64,000 nucleotides of DNA, taken from Anas platyrhynchos. Taxonomy: Eukaryota > Chordata > Aves > Anseriformes > Anatidae. The notes below the pieces were generated by a model. The model was not told the DNA's origin and made no database searches. It worked only from the letters and a program-made list of their open reading frames with translations. Numbering within the stretch: the stretch's first letter is position 1; each line of letters starts with the position of its first letter. The translations under genes and the position numbers were made by a program. Positions 16,759 through 29,292 of the stretch are shown piece after piece. The DNA lies in the NCBI RefSeq assembly GCF_047663525.1, contig NC_092605.1, forward strand, positions 1,302,001-1,366,000, written 5' to 3'.

Positions 16759-19414
16759 ATGCCAACGAATGGGATCCACCAGGTCCTGAAGATCCAGTTC
16801 GGGCTGATCAACTGCGAGAGCCGCTACCTGACGGCCGAGAGCTTCGGCTACAAGGTGAACGCCTCGGCGCCCAGCCTGAAGCGCAAGCAGATCTGGACGC
16901 TGGAGCAGGACGAAGCCGACGGCTCCGTCGTCTTCCTCAAGAGCCACCTGGGACGGTACCTGGGGGCCGACAAGGACGGCAAAGTGCGCTGCGAGGCCGA
17001 GCAGCCCGGGCGCGATGAGCGTTTCAGCATCATCACCCAGTCGGACGGGCGCTGGGCGCTGCAGTCGGAGCCTCACCGGCGTTTTTTCGGGGGCCGGGAG
17101 GACCGCCTGTCCTGCTTCGCCCCCAGCGTCACCGAGGGCGAGCTCTGGACCGTGCACCTGGCCATGCACCCCCAGGCCAACCTGCTGAGCGTCAGCCGCC
17201 GCCGCTACGCCCACCTGAGCGCCCACGAGGACGAAATCGCCACCGACAGCAACCTGCCCTGGGGGGTGGACGCCCTCATCACCCTCTGCTTCCAGGACAA
17301 GAAGTACAGCCTGCGCACCGCCGACGAGCGCTACCTGCGCTGCGATGGCACCCTGGTGCCCGAGCCCGGCGCCCGCACCGGTTACACCTTGGAGTTCAAA
17401 GCAGGCAAGTTGGCCTTCAAGGACTGCGACGGCAAGTACCTGGCGCCCACGGGGCCCACCGGCACCCTCAAGTCCGGCCGCAGCTCCAAACCGGGCAAAG
17501 ACGAACTCTTCGACCTGGAGGAGAGCCACCCCCAGGTGGTTTTCACGGCGGCCAACGGCAGATTCGTCTCCATCCGGCAGGGTAAGCGCTGCCCCGGCCT
17601 CGGCACGGTGGGGTCCCTCCCCTCCCTGGGATCACACAGTGGGGTAGGGTTCCCCCTCACCCTAGGATCAGCTCAGCCAAAAGCACCCCCAGCCCTTTAG
17701 GGACACCCCTGCTGCGGGAGGAGACCCTACAAAAACATCCCCACGGCGCTGCCCCTGCCTGGGGATGCCCCGCAGCAGCTGGTGAGGGTCCGGCTGCTCC
17801 CACCCCGGGGACACGATGGACCCGTGGCTGTCGGGGGGCGCAGGGCCCTGCCCGGGGGGGACACCGTGCCCATTGTGGGGGGCTCAGCGGTGGGGTTGTG
17901 CAGGGCTCGGTGTGCACACGCGTGTGCAGGGCTCTGTGCCGTGTGCTGCACGCATTTCATGCAGCTCATGCGTGTGCAACGCCGAGTGCCCGTGTGCTTC
18001 GAGGATTTGGGGCAGCCCAACCCAGTGGGATAGGAACAACTTTCAGCTCCCTCCCACCCCAAACCGTTCTCTGAGGGATTTGCACTCGCAGCCCCGTGTG
18101 TGCCCCCCGGCCCTACACATCCCCACGCAGACCTGGGACACCGGGGACGTGGAATGGGACTGGGACCCCCGGGGGTCCCCAGGGGTGGCCGCGCTGTGGC
18201 CCTGGCTGCCCCCTGTCCCCGCAGCACCGGGAGCGCCTGCCCCGTGCCAAGCGGCTTAGGGCCGGGTGACGGCGGTGGGGGGCCATAAATAGGGGCCGTG
18301 CGCCGCGGCGCCAACCAGATGGACACAGCCCCAAGCTGATTAACCAGCCCAATTAGCACGATTGTTTGCAGAGAGATTTACCCTGGGAGGGGCGGGGGGA
18401 AGGCACCCGGGGATCATCCACGCACGTGGCCACCATTTGGGGAGCTGGGGGGGGGTCCTGGCCCCGCACCGAGAGCTGTCCCCCCCCCGCAGGCGTCAAC
18501 GTCTCGGCGAACCAGGACGAGGAGCTGAACCACGAGACCTTCCAGCTGCAGATCGACCGCGACACCAACAAGTGCAGCCTGCACACCAACGCCGGCAGCT
18601 ACTGGACCCTGGTGGCCCACGGGGGCATCCAGGCCGTGGCCACCGAAGTGTGAGTGGGGGCCGGGTGGTGCTGGGGAGGCGGTGAAGGGGTTATGGGGGG
18701 GGGGTCGGGGCCACCCCTGCTGATGCTCTCGCCCCGCTGCCAGCGGTGCCAACACCATGTTCGACATCGAGTGGCGCGGGCGGCGCGTGGCCCTGCGCGC
18801 CAGCAACGGGCGCTACGTCTGCACCAAGAGGAACGGGCAGCTGGCAGCCGTCAGCGACACCGTGGGTGAGTGATATTTTATTTTTTGGGGAGGGCACGGT
18901 GGGAGCTGGGGGTCCCCACCCCGCTGACGCCAGCTCTGCGCAGGGGAGGACGAGGAGTTCACCCTGAAGCTGATCAACCGGCCCATGCTGGTGCTGCGGG
19001 GTGAGCACGGCTTCGTCTGCTACCACCGCGGCTCCAACCTGCTCGACTCCAACCGCTCCGTCTACGACGTCTTCCACGTGGGCTTCAGCGACGGCGCCTA
19101 CCAGATCCGAGGTGGGTGGCGGGTCCTGGGGGGGGGACACGGGGTGGGTAGGGGGCTGCCGATGGCTTGGATGGACCCCGGTGATGGCCCCCTGGGGGCT
19201 CTCCGCAGGCCAGGGGGGCAAGTTCTGGTACGTGGCGAGCAGCGGGGCGGTTTGCAGCGACGGGGACCTCTCCGAGGATTTCTTCTTCGAGTTCCGGGAG
19301 CGCGGGCGCGTGGCCATCAAAGGGAAGAACGGGCGCTACCTGCGGGGGGACCCGGCCGGCACCCTGCGGGCCGACAGCGAGTCGGTGCTGCGGGCCACGC
19401 TCTGGGAGTACTGA
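16759..19414 (+). CDS. FSCN2: Fascin-2 (retinal fascin), complete coding region, 491 aa
   Basis: Exons are 16759-17581, 18493-18649, 18744-18865, 18944-19111 and 19209-19414. Internal exons of 157, 122 and 168 nt are the fascin family pattern. The protein starts [20 protein letters not shown] and ends VLRATLWEY. It folds as four beta-trefoils of about 120 residues each and bundles actin filaments. Ser39 lies in SAPSLKRKQ, the position phosphorylated by PKC in fascin-1. Location between ACTG1 and FAAP100 identifies FSCN2 rather than FSCN1, which lies next to ACTB. FSCN2 acts in photoreceptor outer segments and hair-cell stereocilia. The first ATG in frame before the conserved block was chosen. 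Confidence 0.95.
18280..18378. promoter_or_regulatory. FSCN2: Candidate intronic element in FSCN2 intron 1
   Basis: Within an otherwise GC-rich intron, about 100 bp carry CCATAAATAGG, GCTGATTAACCAG, CCAATTAGCA and GATTGTTTGCA. This is a dense set of AT-core homeodomain, MEF2-like and forkhead-like words. It is a candidate only. Confidence 0.3.
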
Positions 19415-19589
19415 GCCACCGGGCGCTGGGGACGGGGTGGCCGCGGCACCGGCACCGTGGGGGTCCCAAACCCACCCTGCTCCTGGGGATGGGGTGGCCG
19501 GGAAGAGCCGGGCGGGCTGAGGGTGGTGGCAGAGCCGGCGGTGGCATCGTCTGTGGCAGCTGTGTCCCCAACCCCCCTGTACTCGTGGC

Positions 19590-19595
19590 ATTAAA
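19590..19595 (+). terminator. FSCN2: FSCN2 poly(A) signal ATTAAA
   Basis: ATTAAA lies 176 nt after the FSCN2 stop, followed within 30 nt by a GT-rich stretch. No other signal is nearer. Confidence 0.7.
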
Positions 19596-19619
19596 ATGCG
19601 TCTGGATTGCACCAGGGCC

Positions 19620-20623
19620 ACGTCTCCTCCTTCGCCTCCCACGGCAAGGGCGCAGCGGGTCGGGATCCTGCCCCTGCCCCGTCCCAGTGACCCTATAACC
19701 AGGGGACTGCTGCCCCACAGAGCCCCAGTGCCCCCATAAAGGGCTGGTTTAAGTGTGCAGGGACCCGGGGTTGCTGCAGGTGGTGGCAGAGGGGAACAGG
19801 GACACCCCACGGGCAGCTGGGGATGGAGCCGAGCAGACCCACACCAACGGGACTGGGATTTGGGGTGCCGAGGGGCTGCAGGGCTCTGCAGAGCTGCCCC
19901 CTAAGCACCCCCAGGTGCCAAGGGGATGGAAAAGAAGAGACAGGCAGCTGGCTGAGCGGCACGATCGTTTTCATGGCAGACGACAGAGTTACAGACAGCG
20001 GGGCACGCAGGGGGAGGCCTGGGCCAAACCCCGCTGCCCCACCACAGAGATACGAGATCATTTCTAGAAACAGAACTGGGGGGGGGGGAGCGGAACAACC
20101 CCCAACATCCCCCCTCTCCCCTGCCCAGCAGAAAACGGGGGGGGTGGGGGGGCTCCCCCCTGGGCACCCTGCTTGTCCTGCTCCTGGAAGGCGAGGCGGC
20201 GCAGGGTGGGGGGCACAGCCCCCGGCCGGCACGGCACCGCAGCCACCGGGAGAGCGCTAAAACTACCACGGCTAAAACGACCCCACGAGAGACAGCACGG
20301 CCCCGGGGCTGCCGGGGGGGTGAAGGGGGTGGGATTTGGGGGGGGGTGGGCGGCAGGGCCGGGCTGGGCCAGCCCAGAAGCCCCCTGCTCTGCCGCCGGG
20401 TGGTGCCCCCCTCCCCGCCTCCCCCCGGGGGGAACCGCGCCGCAGCCCCGCGCCCTCGGCGCTGCCCACAACACGACCACGAAACACGCACACACACAAC
20501 CCGCCCGGCACCGCCGCCGCGTGCCCTGGCCGGGCGGCCCCCAGCAGGGGCTGCTGCCCCAATTTGGGGGTCCCCTCTTATCCCCGGGGGGTGTCCGGGG
20601 CGCTCTGGGTGCCCCCGCTCTGC
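19620..20623 (-). other. FAAP100: FSCN2-FAAP100 intergenic region and FAAP100 3'UTR
   Basis: The two genes converge here. The part nearest 20623 must contain the FAAP100 3'UTR. I see no canonical AATAAA or ATTAAA on the minus strand in this interval, so the 3' end is undetermined. No further coding segment is seen. Confidence 0.5.
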
Positions 20624-23600
20624 TCACAGCAGAACCAGGCTGGGGTTGCGCAGCTGCCTGTAGACCTGCAGGAGCTTCTCTGCCGTCACCGCGCTCTCCT
20701 CGCCCAGGGGCAGCTGGTCGCGCAGGGACTGAGCCTCCTTCAGCAGCATCTAGGAGGGAAACGGGGAGGTGGGGGGGGTCTGAAAAGCCTCGGGGGGGGC
20801 GGGGAAATGAGGCACAGGGAAGGGAATGAGGTTTCGTGGCTCACCTCGTGGTTGGCCTGGATCTGGCGCAGGTACTGCATGCGGAGGTCGGGGGGCCCCG
20901 AGCCCTGTGCCGCCTGCTCCAGCACCAGCGCCTGCGGGGAGAGGGGTTCTGCTGGGGGGGCAGCTCCGGGAACAAAGAGCCCAGAGGCAGGAGCTCCCCC
21001 CAACCCGGCCACGGCACGGCCATGCAGATGGGACAACCCATGGGGCAGATGGCACGACCCCACAGGTGCCACCCGGGGATTGGTGGCACCCACACCACGG
21101 CTTGGGAAGGGAGCGGGGTCCAAAAGGGTCCCGATCCTCAGCCCGGAGTGACACCAGGCTCATCTGCCAGAGAAAACATCCCCAGGCCCCCAGCTGGGCC
21201 CCCAGGGTTTGACCCCAGGGCATCGGATTTGCCTGGGGACCCCGGGCTGTGTCTGGGGGGAGCTGGGGGGCACGGGGGGGAGCGGCACGGCCCCGCAGTT
21301 TGGGGTACCTGGATGCGCCGGATGACGGCGTGGTGCATCCTGCACATGTCGGCCAGCGACGGGCTCTCCATGAAGATCTCCACCGCCTGGATGGGGCCCG
21401 CTGGGCTCAGGTCATTCATGGCCACCTGGGGGGAGAAGCAAATCCTCGCTGGGCACAGCAGTGCCAGGGGAGGGGGCGGCTCCGGGACCCCACAGGCAAT
21501 AGGGCTGGGACTGCAACAGCGGGCTGGGCCCCAAGCAGCAGCTGCCATTCCTCCCGTCCCTGCTCTCTGCACGCCCCTCATTTGCTCTCCAGACCTGCAC
21601 AAGCAAACGCAGCAGCAGCCAGGGATGCTGCCAGCCCTGCTGAGAGCATCAGAGACCTTCCTCAGCCCCTCCGAGGGGTGCTCGCCCCGCTCCGGTGCCT
21701 GTTGGGCTCCAGCTGAGCCCTTGGGTGCTCCCTGAACCCTGCTGGGACTGGTGCTGGACATGGGCATGAGGGTGACCCAATGCCTGTGCCCTGTGGGATG
21801 CAGGCAGCCACCCCGGCAGGTTTAATCCAGCAGGTTTAGCCCAAGCAGAATTAATGCTGTCGCTGATCACGCTGGCAATATTAGTGTTCTCGAGTGTGAA
21901 TCAGCCTGAGCCAGGGCACTGCCAGCACGCACGGGCCCCTCGCCGGAGCGCTGTCCGGCCGTGGCGGAGCACTGTGCAGCAGTCAGAGCTTTTCCTTTAC
22001 ACTTTGAGGCAGATTTTTTGCATTAAAGGGGGGGAAAATTGCAGCAGATCAGGGTTACGCCCAGAATCCACGCTCTCCCCTTGCTTTGCAGGCGCAGCGC
22101 AGCACAAAGGAGCCTTGGGGAAGGGTTGGGGAAGGGGGGGAGCAGCAGCACAGCCCTTCCAGCCCGGCACGCGGCGCACCCACGGGATGACAGCCAGCCC
22201 GGGCATCACCCCGCTCCCCCACGAGGAGCCAGGGGCTGTGGGACGGGCCCCGGGGTGTTTCTCTGCAGGGCTAACCCCGTCCTTGCCTCTCGGACAAGCA
22301 GCTGCACCTCGCCTCCGTCCGGAGCCGCGCCGCGCACCGCCGCCACCTCCCCGCTGCTCAGAGCCTCGGCCCCGGCGTTCTCAGCCAGCAGCCAGCGCAG
22401 CGTGGCACAGCTCAGCGGGACATCTGGGGACAGAAGGAGAGAAAGCCGAGCTCGTTACGCCTCTGCTCGCCCTCCCTGGGGCTCTGCAGCCGGGCTGAGG
22501 CCGGAGCCACGCGGGCAGCGCGGAGCGGGGAGCGGAGAGCGCCTGGTGCAGCCCGCGCCTGCAGCTGCTGCCACGCTGGGGGCTTGGGGACCCCAAAAAC
22601 AGCTCCCCCCCCCACCGCCAAGCTCGGCCATGCAGCTGCCACCACGGCCACGTTCCAGCCTGGGAGCTGCCACGTGCTCCCACAGCCAGGGAAGGGGCTG
22701 GGGACCCCCCCTGTGCCATCCTGGAAGGCGAGCGCACCCCCCTGGCACCAACCCTGGCAGCTCCCTGCAGGCAGCACCCACCTGAGCTGGAGGTTTTCAG
22801 CGCGGCTTTCAGCAGCTCCGAGGACACCCTGATGGAGGCTGCCGAGGGGGGCAGGCTCCCCTCTCCCCCTGCTTTTGGCTCCCCAGGCTCAGTCTGCTCC
22901 CCAGAGGCTTTCAGGAAGGTCTCCACGGGGTCTGGGGGCGCGGGGAGCGCAGCCGCCGGCGGGGAGGCGTCCGGCCCGGGGGGGCTGCTCTCAAAACGCA
23001 GGCACTGGAGCATGTCAATGGTGCATTCGCTGAGGGGCAGGCAGATCCCCTCTCTGTCCGGGGACAGGATGGGCGAGTCGTCGGGGAGGAGGTCGTCCAG
23101 GGCCTCGGAGGAATCGGAGCCGCTGCCCAGGATGTCCCGCAAACTGTAGTAGAGGGCACAGGAGATGGTCAGAGGCAGGTCCAGCTTGGTGTCCGCGGCA
23201 GAGCCCAGGGGCAGCGTCAGCTCCCTCTTGTTCCCCGGGAGGAGCTGCTCGATGGGGAAGGTGAAGGTGGTGGCTGAATCCGCCGACTCCTCCTCTAAGG
23301 CACAGGGGCTGGCCAGGAGCTGAACGCACAGGGTCCAGCCCTGCTCCAGGCTGTACTCGCTGCAGTTCTCCAGCAGGCAGGAGATGGTTACGGTATCTCG
23401 GAGCAGGAGGCAGCTCCAGTTGGCAGTGACAGTGCAAGCTATGGGCTTCTGGCCTTCTTGGCTGGACAGCAAAGCCGCGCTCACGTTCATCACCTGGTTC
23501 AGGCTGGCCAGAGCTCGGTTCTTCTGGTCCACCGCCTTCTTCAGGAAGGAAACTCTGCAAGGGACAAAGCGCCAGGGCTGAGACGGCGAGAGGGATGGAG

Positions 23601-26600
23601 GCTGGGGCACCCCCAAAAACACACAGCACCCCAGCGGACCCTGATGCAGGGCTGCGGACGGTGAGACCCCAAAACCAGCCCCCGGGTGGCAGCCCCCCAG
23701 CGATGGAAGCCTCAGGGCAGCGCGCGGCGGGCGACAGATCCCGCTCAGAGCTTCGGGAATCCCCCTGCAAAAAAGGTGGGGGGGGCCTCGTCTGTGCCTC
23801 CTCCCCGCGCACAGATGGCCGCAGAGGTCTGAGGCACGCGTCTGCGGGCTTGGCAGGAGCCGCGGGACGTCTGGGCCGCTGGCACCCTGCCTCTCCCACC
23901 TTCTGGCGCCGAGGCTGTAAACACCAGCCCGCCCGCGGCAGCGCCGAGCTGCCGGCGCCGAGAGCAACGAGGGCAGCAGGCAGGGCTCTGCCAAACTGTT
24001 CGCACTCTCCCGAGGCTGGGGGGCTTCCCCAGCCAGCCTCCTGCAGGAGGAGCCCAGGGAGAGGTAAACGTCGGAGCTGTTTCTGCAGGGGATGTGGTGA
24101 GCAACTCCCAAAGCCAGGAGCCGGTGCCCAAAAACCCAGCGGGGAGCCCAGGGAGGGGCTGGGGATGTGTCAGCAGGAGGGGACAGCCCTGCCCGGTACC
24201 TCTCCGAGGTGTTGCCTATCCCAGACAGCAGCTCCTTGATCCTCCGGCCGATTTCGGCGGGCGTCAGCTCCACGTCAGCGTCCTCGGGGCTGCACAAGTC
24301 GCAGGTCATGAGGCGCCCCTTGGCAGACAGGGCCAGCAGCTCCGATTCCCCTGCGGGACAGAGGCGGGCACAGGTCAGGGGCTGAGGGGACGGGGAGCAC
24401 GAGAGTGGCCAAAAAACGCACGGCTCCAGGGGCAGGGGACGGCTGCCTCCTGCCTGCCCCGTCCCCACCACGCTGCCTGGGGCCCAGCCGTGCCGCCAGC
24501 ACCACCCCAAGCGCTCGCCAGTGGAAGCTGCAGGAGGAGCTGGGTGCTCGGGGCACGCTGCCACGCAGGTTCCCGGTGGCAGAGCCCTGCGAGATGCCTC
24601 CAAAATCCTCGCTCCTCGTGCTGCCCGAGGGACTTGCTGTGCTCGGAGGAGGAGGACGAGGCGAGCACCACGCTTCGCTCCGTGCCCAGACCGTGGTTGG
24701 GCACCGTGCACTGCCTGCGCCCCGGGGTGGCACCAGGAGGAGCACCGCGTGCAGGCTCTGAGCAGCTGCGCCTGCAGCACCTTTGGGTGTCCCCACGCTC
24801 CCCTCTGTGCAGGGACCCGACGGGGACAGCCAGGTCCTCGCAGAAACCCTCACGGGCTGGCGGCCTCCTGCAGCACCACGGCGGCGCAGAGCCTCACGTG
24901 AGACAAACCACAACCAGGCGGGGAGGAGAGGCTGCTCCCAGCACGCAGAAACCACTTCCAAAAACCAGGGGAATCAACAAGAACGGGCGGACAGAGCCCA
25001 ATTTGGCCCACGACGAGGGCAGCTCCCTGTCCCCATCCCACCCCCAGCCCCGCCGCGCTCCCCGCTGTGCCGGGGGTACCTTCAGACGCCCGAGACGACA
25101 AGGAAAGGGCCACGACGCTACAGATACTTAAACTGGCCGGAGACAGGACGGGAGGCAGGACGCCGCCGGGGCTCTCGGCGTCCTCGGGGTCGGAGGAGTC
25201 GCCCACCCAGTCCAGGTCGACGGCGGAGATGTCCGAGTGCGTGCTGTAGTACATGCGGCTGCCGCTGCCGCAGGCGGCGCAGAGGATGGGGCCGCGCAAG
25301 GAATATTCCCTGAGCTCCGGCACCGTGGCCTCCTGGCGCTGGTCGGCCTTGACGGCCACCATTTTGCCGTAGTGGCCCACGGCCACCACGCAGTCACAGC
25401 CGGTGGCGCCGAAAATGGGCTCGTCCTCGGCTTCTTCTTCATCCTCTTCCTCCTCCTCCTCGTCCTCCGCCGCCCTGCGCTCCGTTCTCAGGGCGCCGAT
25501 GAAGACGATGGGCTCCTCCAGGTGGTGGAGGATCTTCACCGGGGGGTCTGGGCTGGAAACGTCGTGGCAGCCGTCGGCGGGAGGCGAGGAGCTGAGGGCT
25601 TTGAGGGGCACGGAGCAGAGCTGGCCGTCCGGGAAGCCGCAGAGGATCATCGGCGACTCCAGCATGGCCGCGTCGATCCCGAAGAGCAAGCTGAAGAGGG
25701 GCTCTTCCAGCACAAAGCCCCCCGAGCACCACGGCCCCTCTCCGGAGCCCGCCGTGCCCGGGGAGGAGGCGCAGCACAGCACGGGCAGGAAACGTGAGGG
25801 CGCGCCGTCCTCCGGGGCTGCGGGCGGGGGGCCGGGGCAGAAGCCCACCTCGCTGACCTGCCGGTACCGGGGGCTCTCCTGCTCGGGGCGCGGCAGCTCG
25901 TGCAGCTTCATCCACCACTTGTCCTGGGCTTGGGAGAGGGTGACGACGAAGGCGTTGAGCAGGGTGAACATGCAGAGGCTGGAATCCGGGAAGATGCAGG
26001 CATCCGAATCGACGGGGAAGACGCCCGAAGGGCAGTCGCTTTCTTGGCCGTCGCCCTCCGTCTGCTCCGAAAACCTTTGGGCCAGCAGGCAGAGGCGTTG
26101 AGCCAAGGACACGGGGAGAAGCCAGAGCCAATCTTGGCCGCATTTCGCCCCGCTCCTTGGAAGGAGCTCCCCACGGCGCGGATTTTAGCATCAGCAGCCT
26201 GGAGGGAGCCGGGGGGCACAGCCCCAAACAGCCCCAAATTGTGCCCGGGGGGGCTCGGGGCCGCCCCGTGGTGCTCTCCTCACCTGCTCTGCTGCTCCAG
26301 GGCCACGCAGTAGATCCCGCTGTGGGCGCAGAGGATGTAGAGCTGCCGGGGCTGGGGCAGCAGCTCCACGTGCCACACCTGGTCCGGGCACCGGTACACC
26401 GCCTGCGGGGGGGTGCAGAGGGGAGGTCACCACCTGCGGGGCCCCCCCAGGTGCCCACGGGGCCGTGTTTCCTCCTGGGCAGCCCCAAAATAACCTCAAA
26501 TTAAAGCAGGGATCCCCTGCTCGTGCAGATTGTGGGTGATTTCCAGGAATTTTTTGCCACAAGGTGCTGGGGGGCTGTACGCGGGGACAGGGCCCTCCCC

Positions 26601-27383
26601 GAGGGGAAGGGGAGGGAAGCAGAAACGCGGAGCCTGAGCTCGAGCTGCTCCCCGGGGAAGGAGGGCGGTGTAGGAGGCAAACCCCGATCCTCCCGCGGCG
26701 GCTTTCTTAGAAATGACAATGAGAAGGGATTAAAAAAAAATTAAAAAAAAAAAAAAAAGCAGCTGCGCAGAGCTCAGCGCCGCGGCCCCTGTTCGTCGCG
26801 GCGGGGCGCCGGGGGGGGGCGAGGAATGAGGGGGTCAGAAAGGAGGAAATGCCCCCAAATTAATAAATAAATTAATTAAAATTTTAATAAATAAATTTTA
26901 AAAAATAATTTTTTAAAAAATCAATTTTTTGGGGAGATTAATTAATTAATTAATCAATCAATCTCCAACCAGGGGGAGCACAGACAGCGGCACCCCCGTA
27001 CCCCTGGAAGAGCCTCGGTGCGGGGTAAGCAGAGCCCAGGAGCTCCAAAAATTCATTAAATTCATTTACACCCCGTAAAAGCCGGGTTTAGGGTGCAGGA
27101 ACCCCAGCGGGGACCCCTGAGGGGGGGCAGAACCGGGGTCCCCGCAGCCGTGCCGGGGCAGGGGGAGCCTCCTGGTCCCTGGGGGGTGGGTTGGGAGGTG
27201 GGGGGGGGGCAGCCTGACCTTGAGCACCTTCCCCTCCTGGTCGTAGACGTAGACGAACTCGGTGCCGTTGGAGAGGAAGATCTCGTTGTCGTGGCACAGC
27301 ACGCGGGGTTTGCCCGCCACCAGCCCCCCCACCGGGCAGCAGAAGCCGGCCAGGTAATCCACCCGCGGGCACACGTGCGCCAT
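20624..27383 (-). CDS. FAAP100: FAAP100 (Fanconi anemia core complex-associated protein 100), complete coding region, 889 aa
   Basis: Coding exons on the minus strand are 27219-27383, 26284-26402, 25080-26074, 24200-24350, 22782-23554, 22287-22423, 21309-21425, 20845-20931 and 20624-20749, summing to 890 codons. Conserved landmarks are YLAGFCCPVGGL at the N-terminus, CILPD-like CIFPDSSLCMFTLL, VKILHHLEEP, KELLSGIGN, QGWTLCVQLL, ATLRWLLAENAG and PAGPIQAVEI. The C-terminus is RQLRNPSLVLL. An acidic run of Glu and Asp follows LRTERR. The protein joins FANCB and FANCL in the FA core complex that monoubiquitinates FANCD2 at crosslinked DNA. The human protein is 881 aa. Intron 22286-21426 uses a GC donor. 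The exon 3 acceptor (26074) is the least certain border. Confidence 0.95.
26725..26965. repeat. AT-rich low-complexity tract in FAAP100 intron 1
   Basis: Poly-A runs and AATAAATAAATTAATTAA-type words stand out from the GC-rich surroundings. They end in a short TTAATTAATTAATCAATCAATC run near 26938-26962. Confidence 0.85.
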
Positions 27384-27389
27384 GGTGCT

Positions 27390-28310
27390 GGGACACACCG
27401 CGGGATGGTGGGTGTGTGCCCCCCACCCCCAGCCCCAAATCCCCCCCATGTCCCCTAGACCCCCCCATCCTCCAGCCCTCAGCCCCAAATCCCTCCCAGA
27501 ACCCCCCCCCATCACAGCTCAGCCCCCCCTCCCCAAACCCACCCCAACCCCAAATCCCCCCCCCATCTCCTCCTACCCCCCCCAGCCCCAAATCCCCCCC
27601 CAGCCCCCCCTCCACATCCCCCCATCCCCCCCAAATACCCCCCCATCACCCCCCCGTGCCCAGACCCCCCCACGGCCCCCAAATCCCCCCCATCACCCTC
27701 CAAATACCCCCCCAGCCCCAAACCTCTCCCTAAATCCCCCCCCATCACCCCCAATCCCCAGACCCCCCCATCTCCTCCCCACGGCCCCCAGACCCCCCCC
27801 ATCATCCCCCCCATCCCCAGACCCCCCCATCATCCCCCCAGACCCCAAATCCCCCCCCATCACCCCCCCTACCCCCCCAGACCCCCCCCATCGCCCCCCC
27901 ATCCCTAAACCCCCCCCATTACCCCCCCCAATCTCCCCCACCCCCAGACCCCCCCATCACCCCCCACACCCCCCAAATCACCCCCCCATCCCCAGACCCC
28001 CCATCATCCCCCCCATCCCCAAATCCCCCCCATCAACACCCCCCGCCCCCAGACCCCCCCATCATCTCCCCATCCCCCAAATCCCCCCCCATCACCCCCC
28101 CAGACCCCCCCATCGCCCCCCCATCCCTAAACCCCCCCCATTACGCCCCCCACCCCCAATCTCCCCCACCCCCAGACCCCCCCATCACCCCCCCCACGCC
28201 CCCCAGACCCCCCTATCATCCCCCCCAGACCCCAAATCCCCCCCCCCATCACCCCCCACCCCCAAATCCCCCCCCCCCCACCTCGTCCCCCCCCCGCCCC
28301 CCGGCGCCTC
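27390..28310. repeat. C-rich minisatellite (CCCCCCATCACCCCC / CCCAGACCCCCCC)
   Basis: About 900 bp upstream of the FAAP100 start codon consist of short C-rich units with ATC, CAGA and CAAAT inserts. On the FAAP100 sense strand this reads G-rich. No gene is supported here. It may be a 5' intron, because CCCAG|CACC-ATG at the start codon resembles a splice acceptor. Confidence 0.85.
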
Positions 28311-28425
28311 CCGGTGGGGCTGCGGGTACCGGGCGGGGGGCGCGGGCGGCTCCGCTTTACGGCTGCGCGGCGCCCGCCGCAATGGGCGGGGAGTTTGCGA
28401 CAGCGGCCGTAAAGCGACGACGGGG
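28310..28425 (-). promoter_or_regulatory. FAAP100: Candidate FAAP100 CpG promoter and leader exon
   Basis: A CpG-dense, non-repetitive island lies between two C/G minisatellites. It carries a GC box (GGGCGGGG near 28384) and, on the minus strand, a possible leader-exon donor CCCG|GTACCC at about 28330. The position fits FAAP100 transcription start, but this is inference. Confidence 0.35.
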
Positions 28426-28499
28426 GGGGGGGTCACCAAGGGGGGGGGCACTATATGGGGGGGGGGGTGTGGGGGGGTCGGGGACAGGCGCAAGGAGCC

Positions 28500-29292
28500 G
28501 GGACACGGGGCTGGAAGCAGTGGGTTTATTGAAGGGGGGGGGGGCTGAGAGCCCCCCCCCACCGCGAACAGGGAAACAGAGCCCCCCCGGTGCCCCCCCC
28601 CCACAAGCAACCGGGGGTCGGGGCCCCCCCAAATGGGCTCCGACCCCCTCCCAGCATCGCAGTGACCCCCCATGTGTCCCCCCCAGCCCCCCCAGTACCC
28701 CCCCCCAGCACCCCAGTGCCCCCCCCGTATCCCACCCAGCATCCTGGGGGCTCCCCAGTGCCCCTCGGTGCCCCCCCAATACCTTGGTGCCCCCCCCGTG
28801 TCCCCCCCAGCACCCTGGGGACACCCCAGTGCCCCCTGGTGCCCCCCCCAGTATCCCAGTCCCCCCCCCAGCCCCTCGGTGCCTTTCCCTGGTGCCCCCC
28901 CAATACCTCGGTGACCCCCCAAGTATCCCACTCAACACCCCAGTGCCCCCCCCTGCACCTTGGTGACCCCCCAGCACCCTGGGGACACCCCAGTGCCCCC
29001 CCCAGTGCTCCCCCAATACCTTGGTTCCCCCCCCCATGTGCCCCCCCCAGCACCCTAGGGACACCCCAGTGCCCCCTGGTGCCCCCCCAGTATCCCAGTT
29101 CCCCCCCATCACCCTGGGGACACCCCAGTGCCCCCCCCAGTGCCCCCCCCTACACCTCGGTGCCCCCCCACGTGCCCCCCCCACCACCCCAGTAGCACCC
29201 CAGTGCCTCCCAGTGCCCCCCCCAGTCCCCAATCCCCCCTCCAGCCCCTCTTGAACACCCCATTCCCCCCCCCAAACCCCTCTGCCCTCCCC
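28500..29292 (-). other. 3'UTR of the small secreted-protein gene, with minisatellite and poly(A) signal
   Basis: Minus-strand AATAAA lies at 28525-28530. Between it and the stop codon the UTR is a minisatellite. Read on the plus strand it is CACCCCAGTGCCCCCC, CACCCTGGGGACACCCCAGTG and CAATACCTTGGTGCCCCCCC units of about 20-60 bp. That would make the UTR G-rich in the RNA. Confidence 0.65.

Noticed and set aside
16510-17529. Minus-strand ORF opposite the first FSCN2 exon
   Set aside because: It is the antisense shadow of a high-GC coding exon, with no splice or start context.
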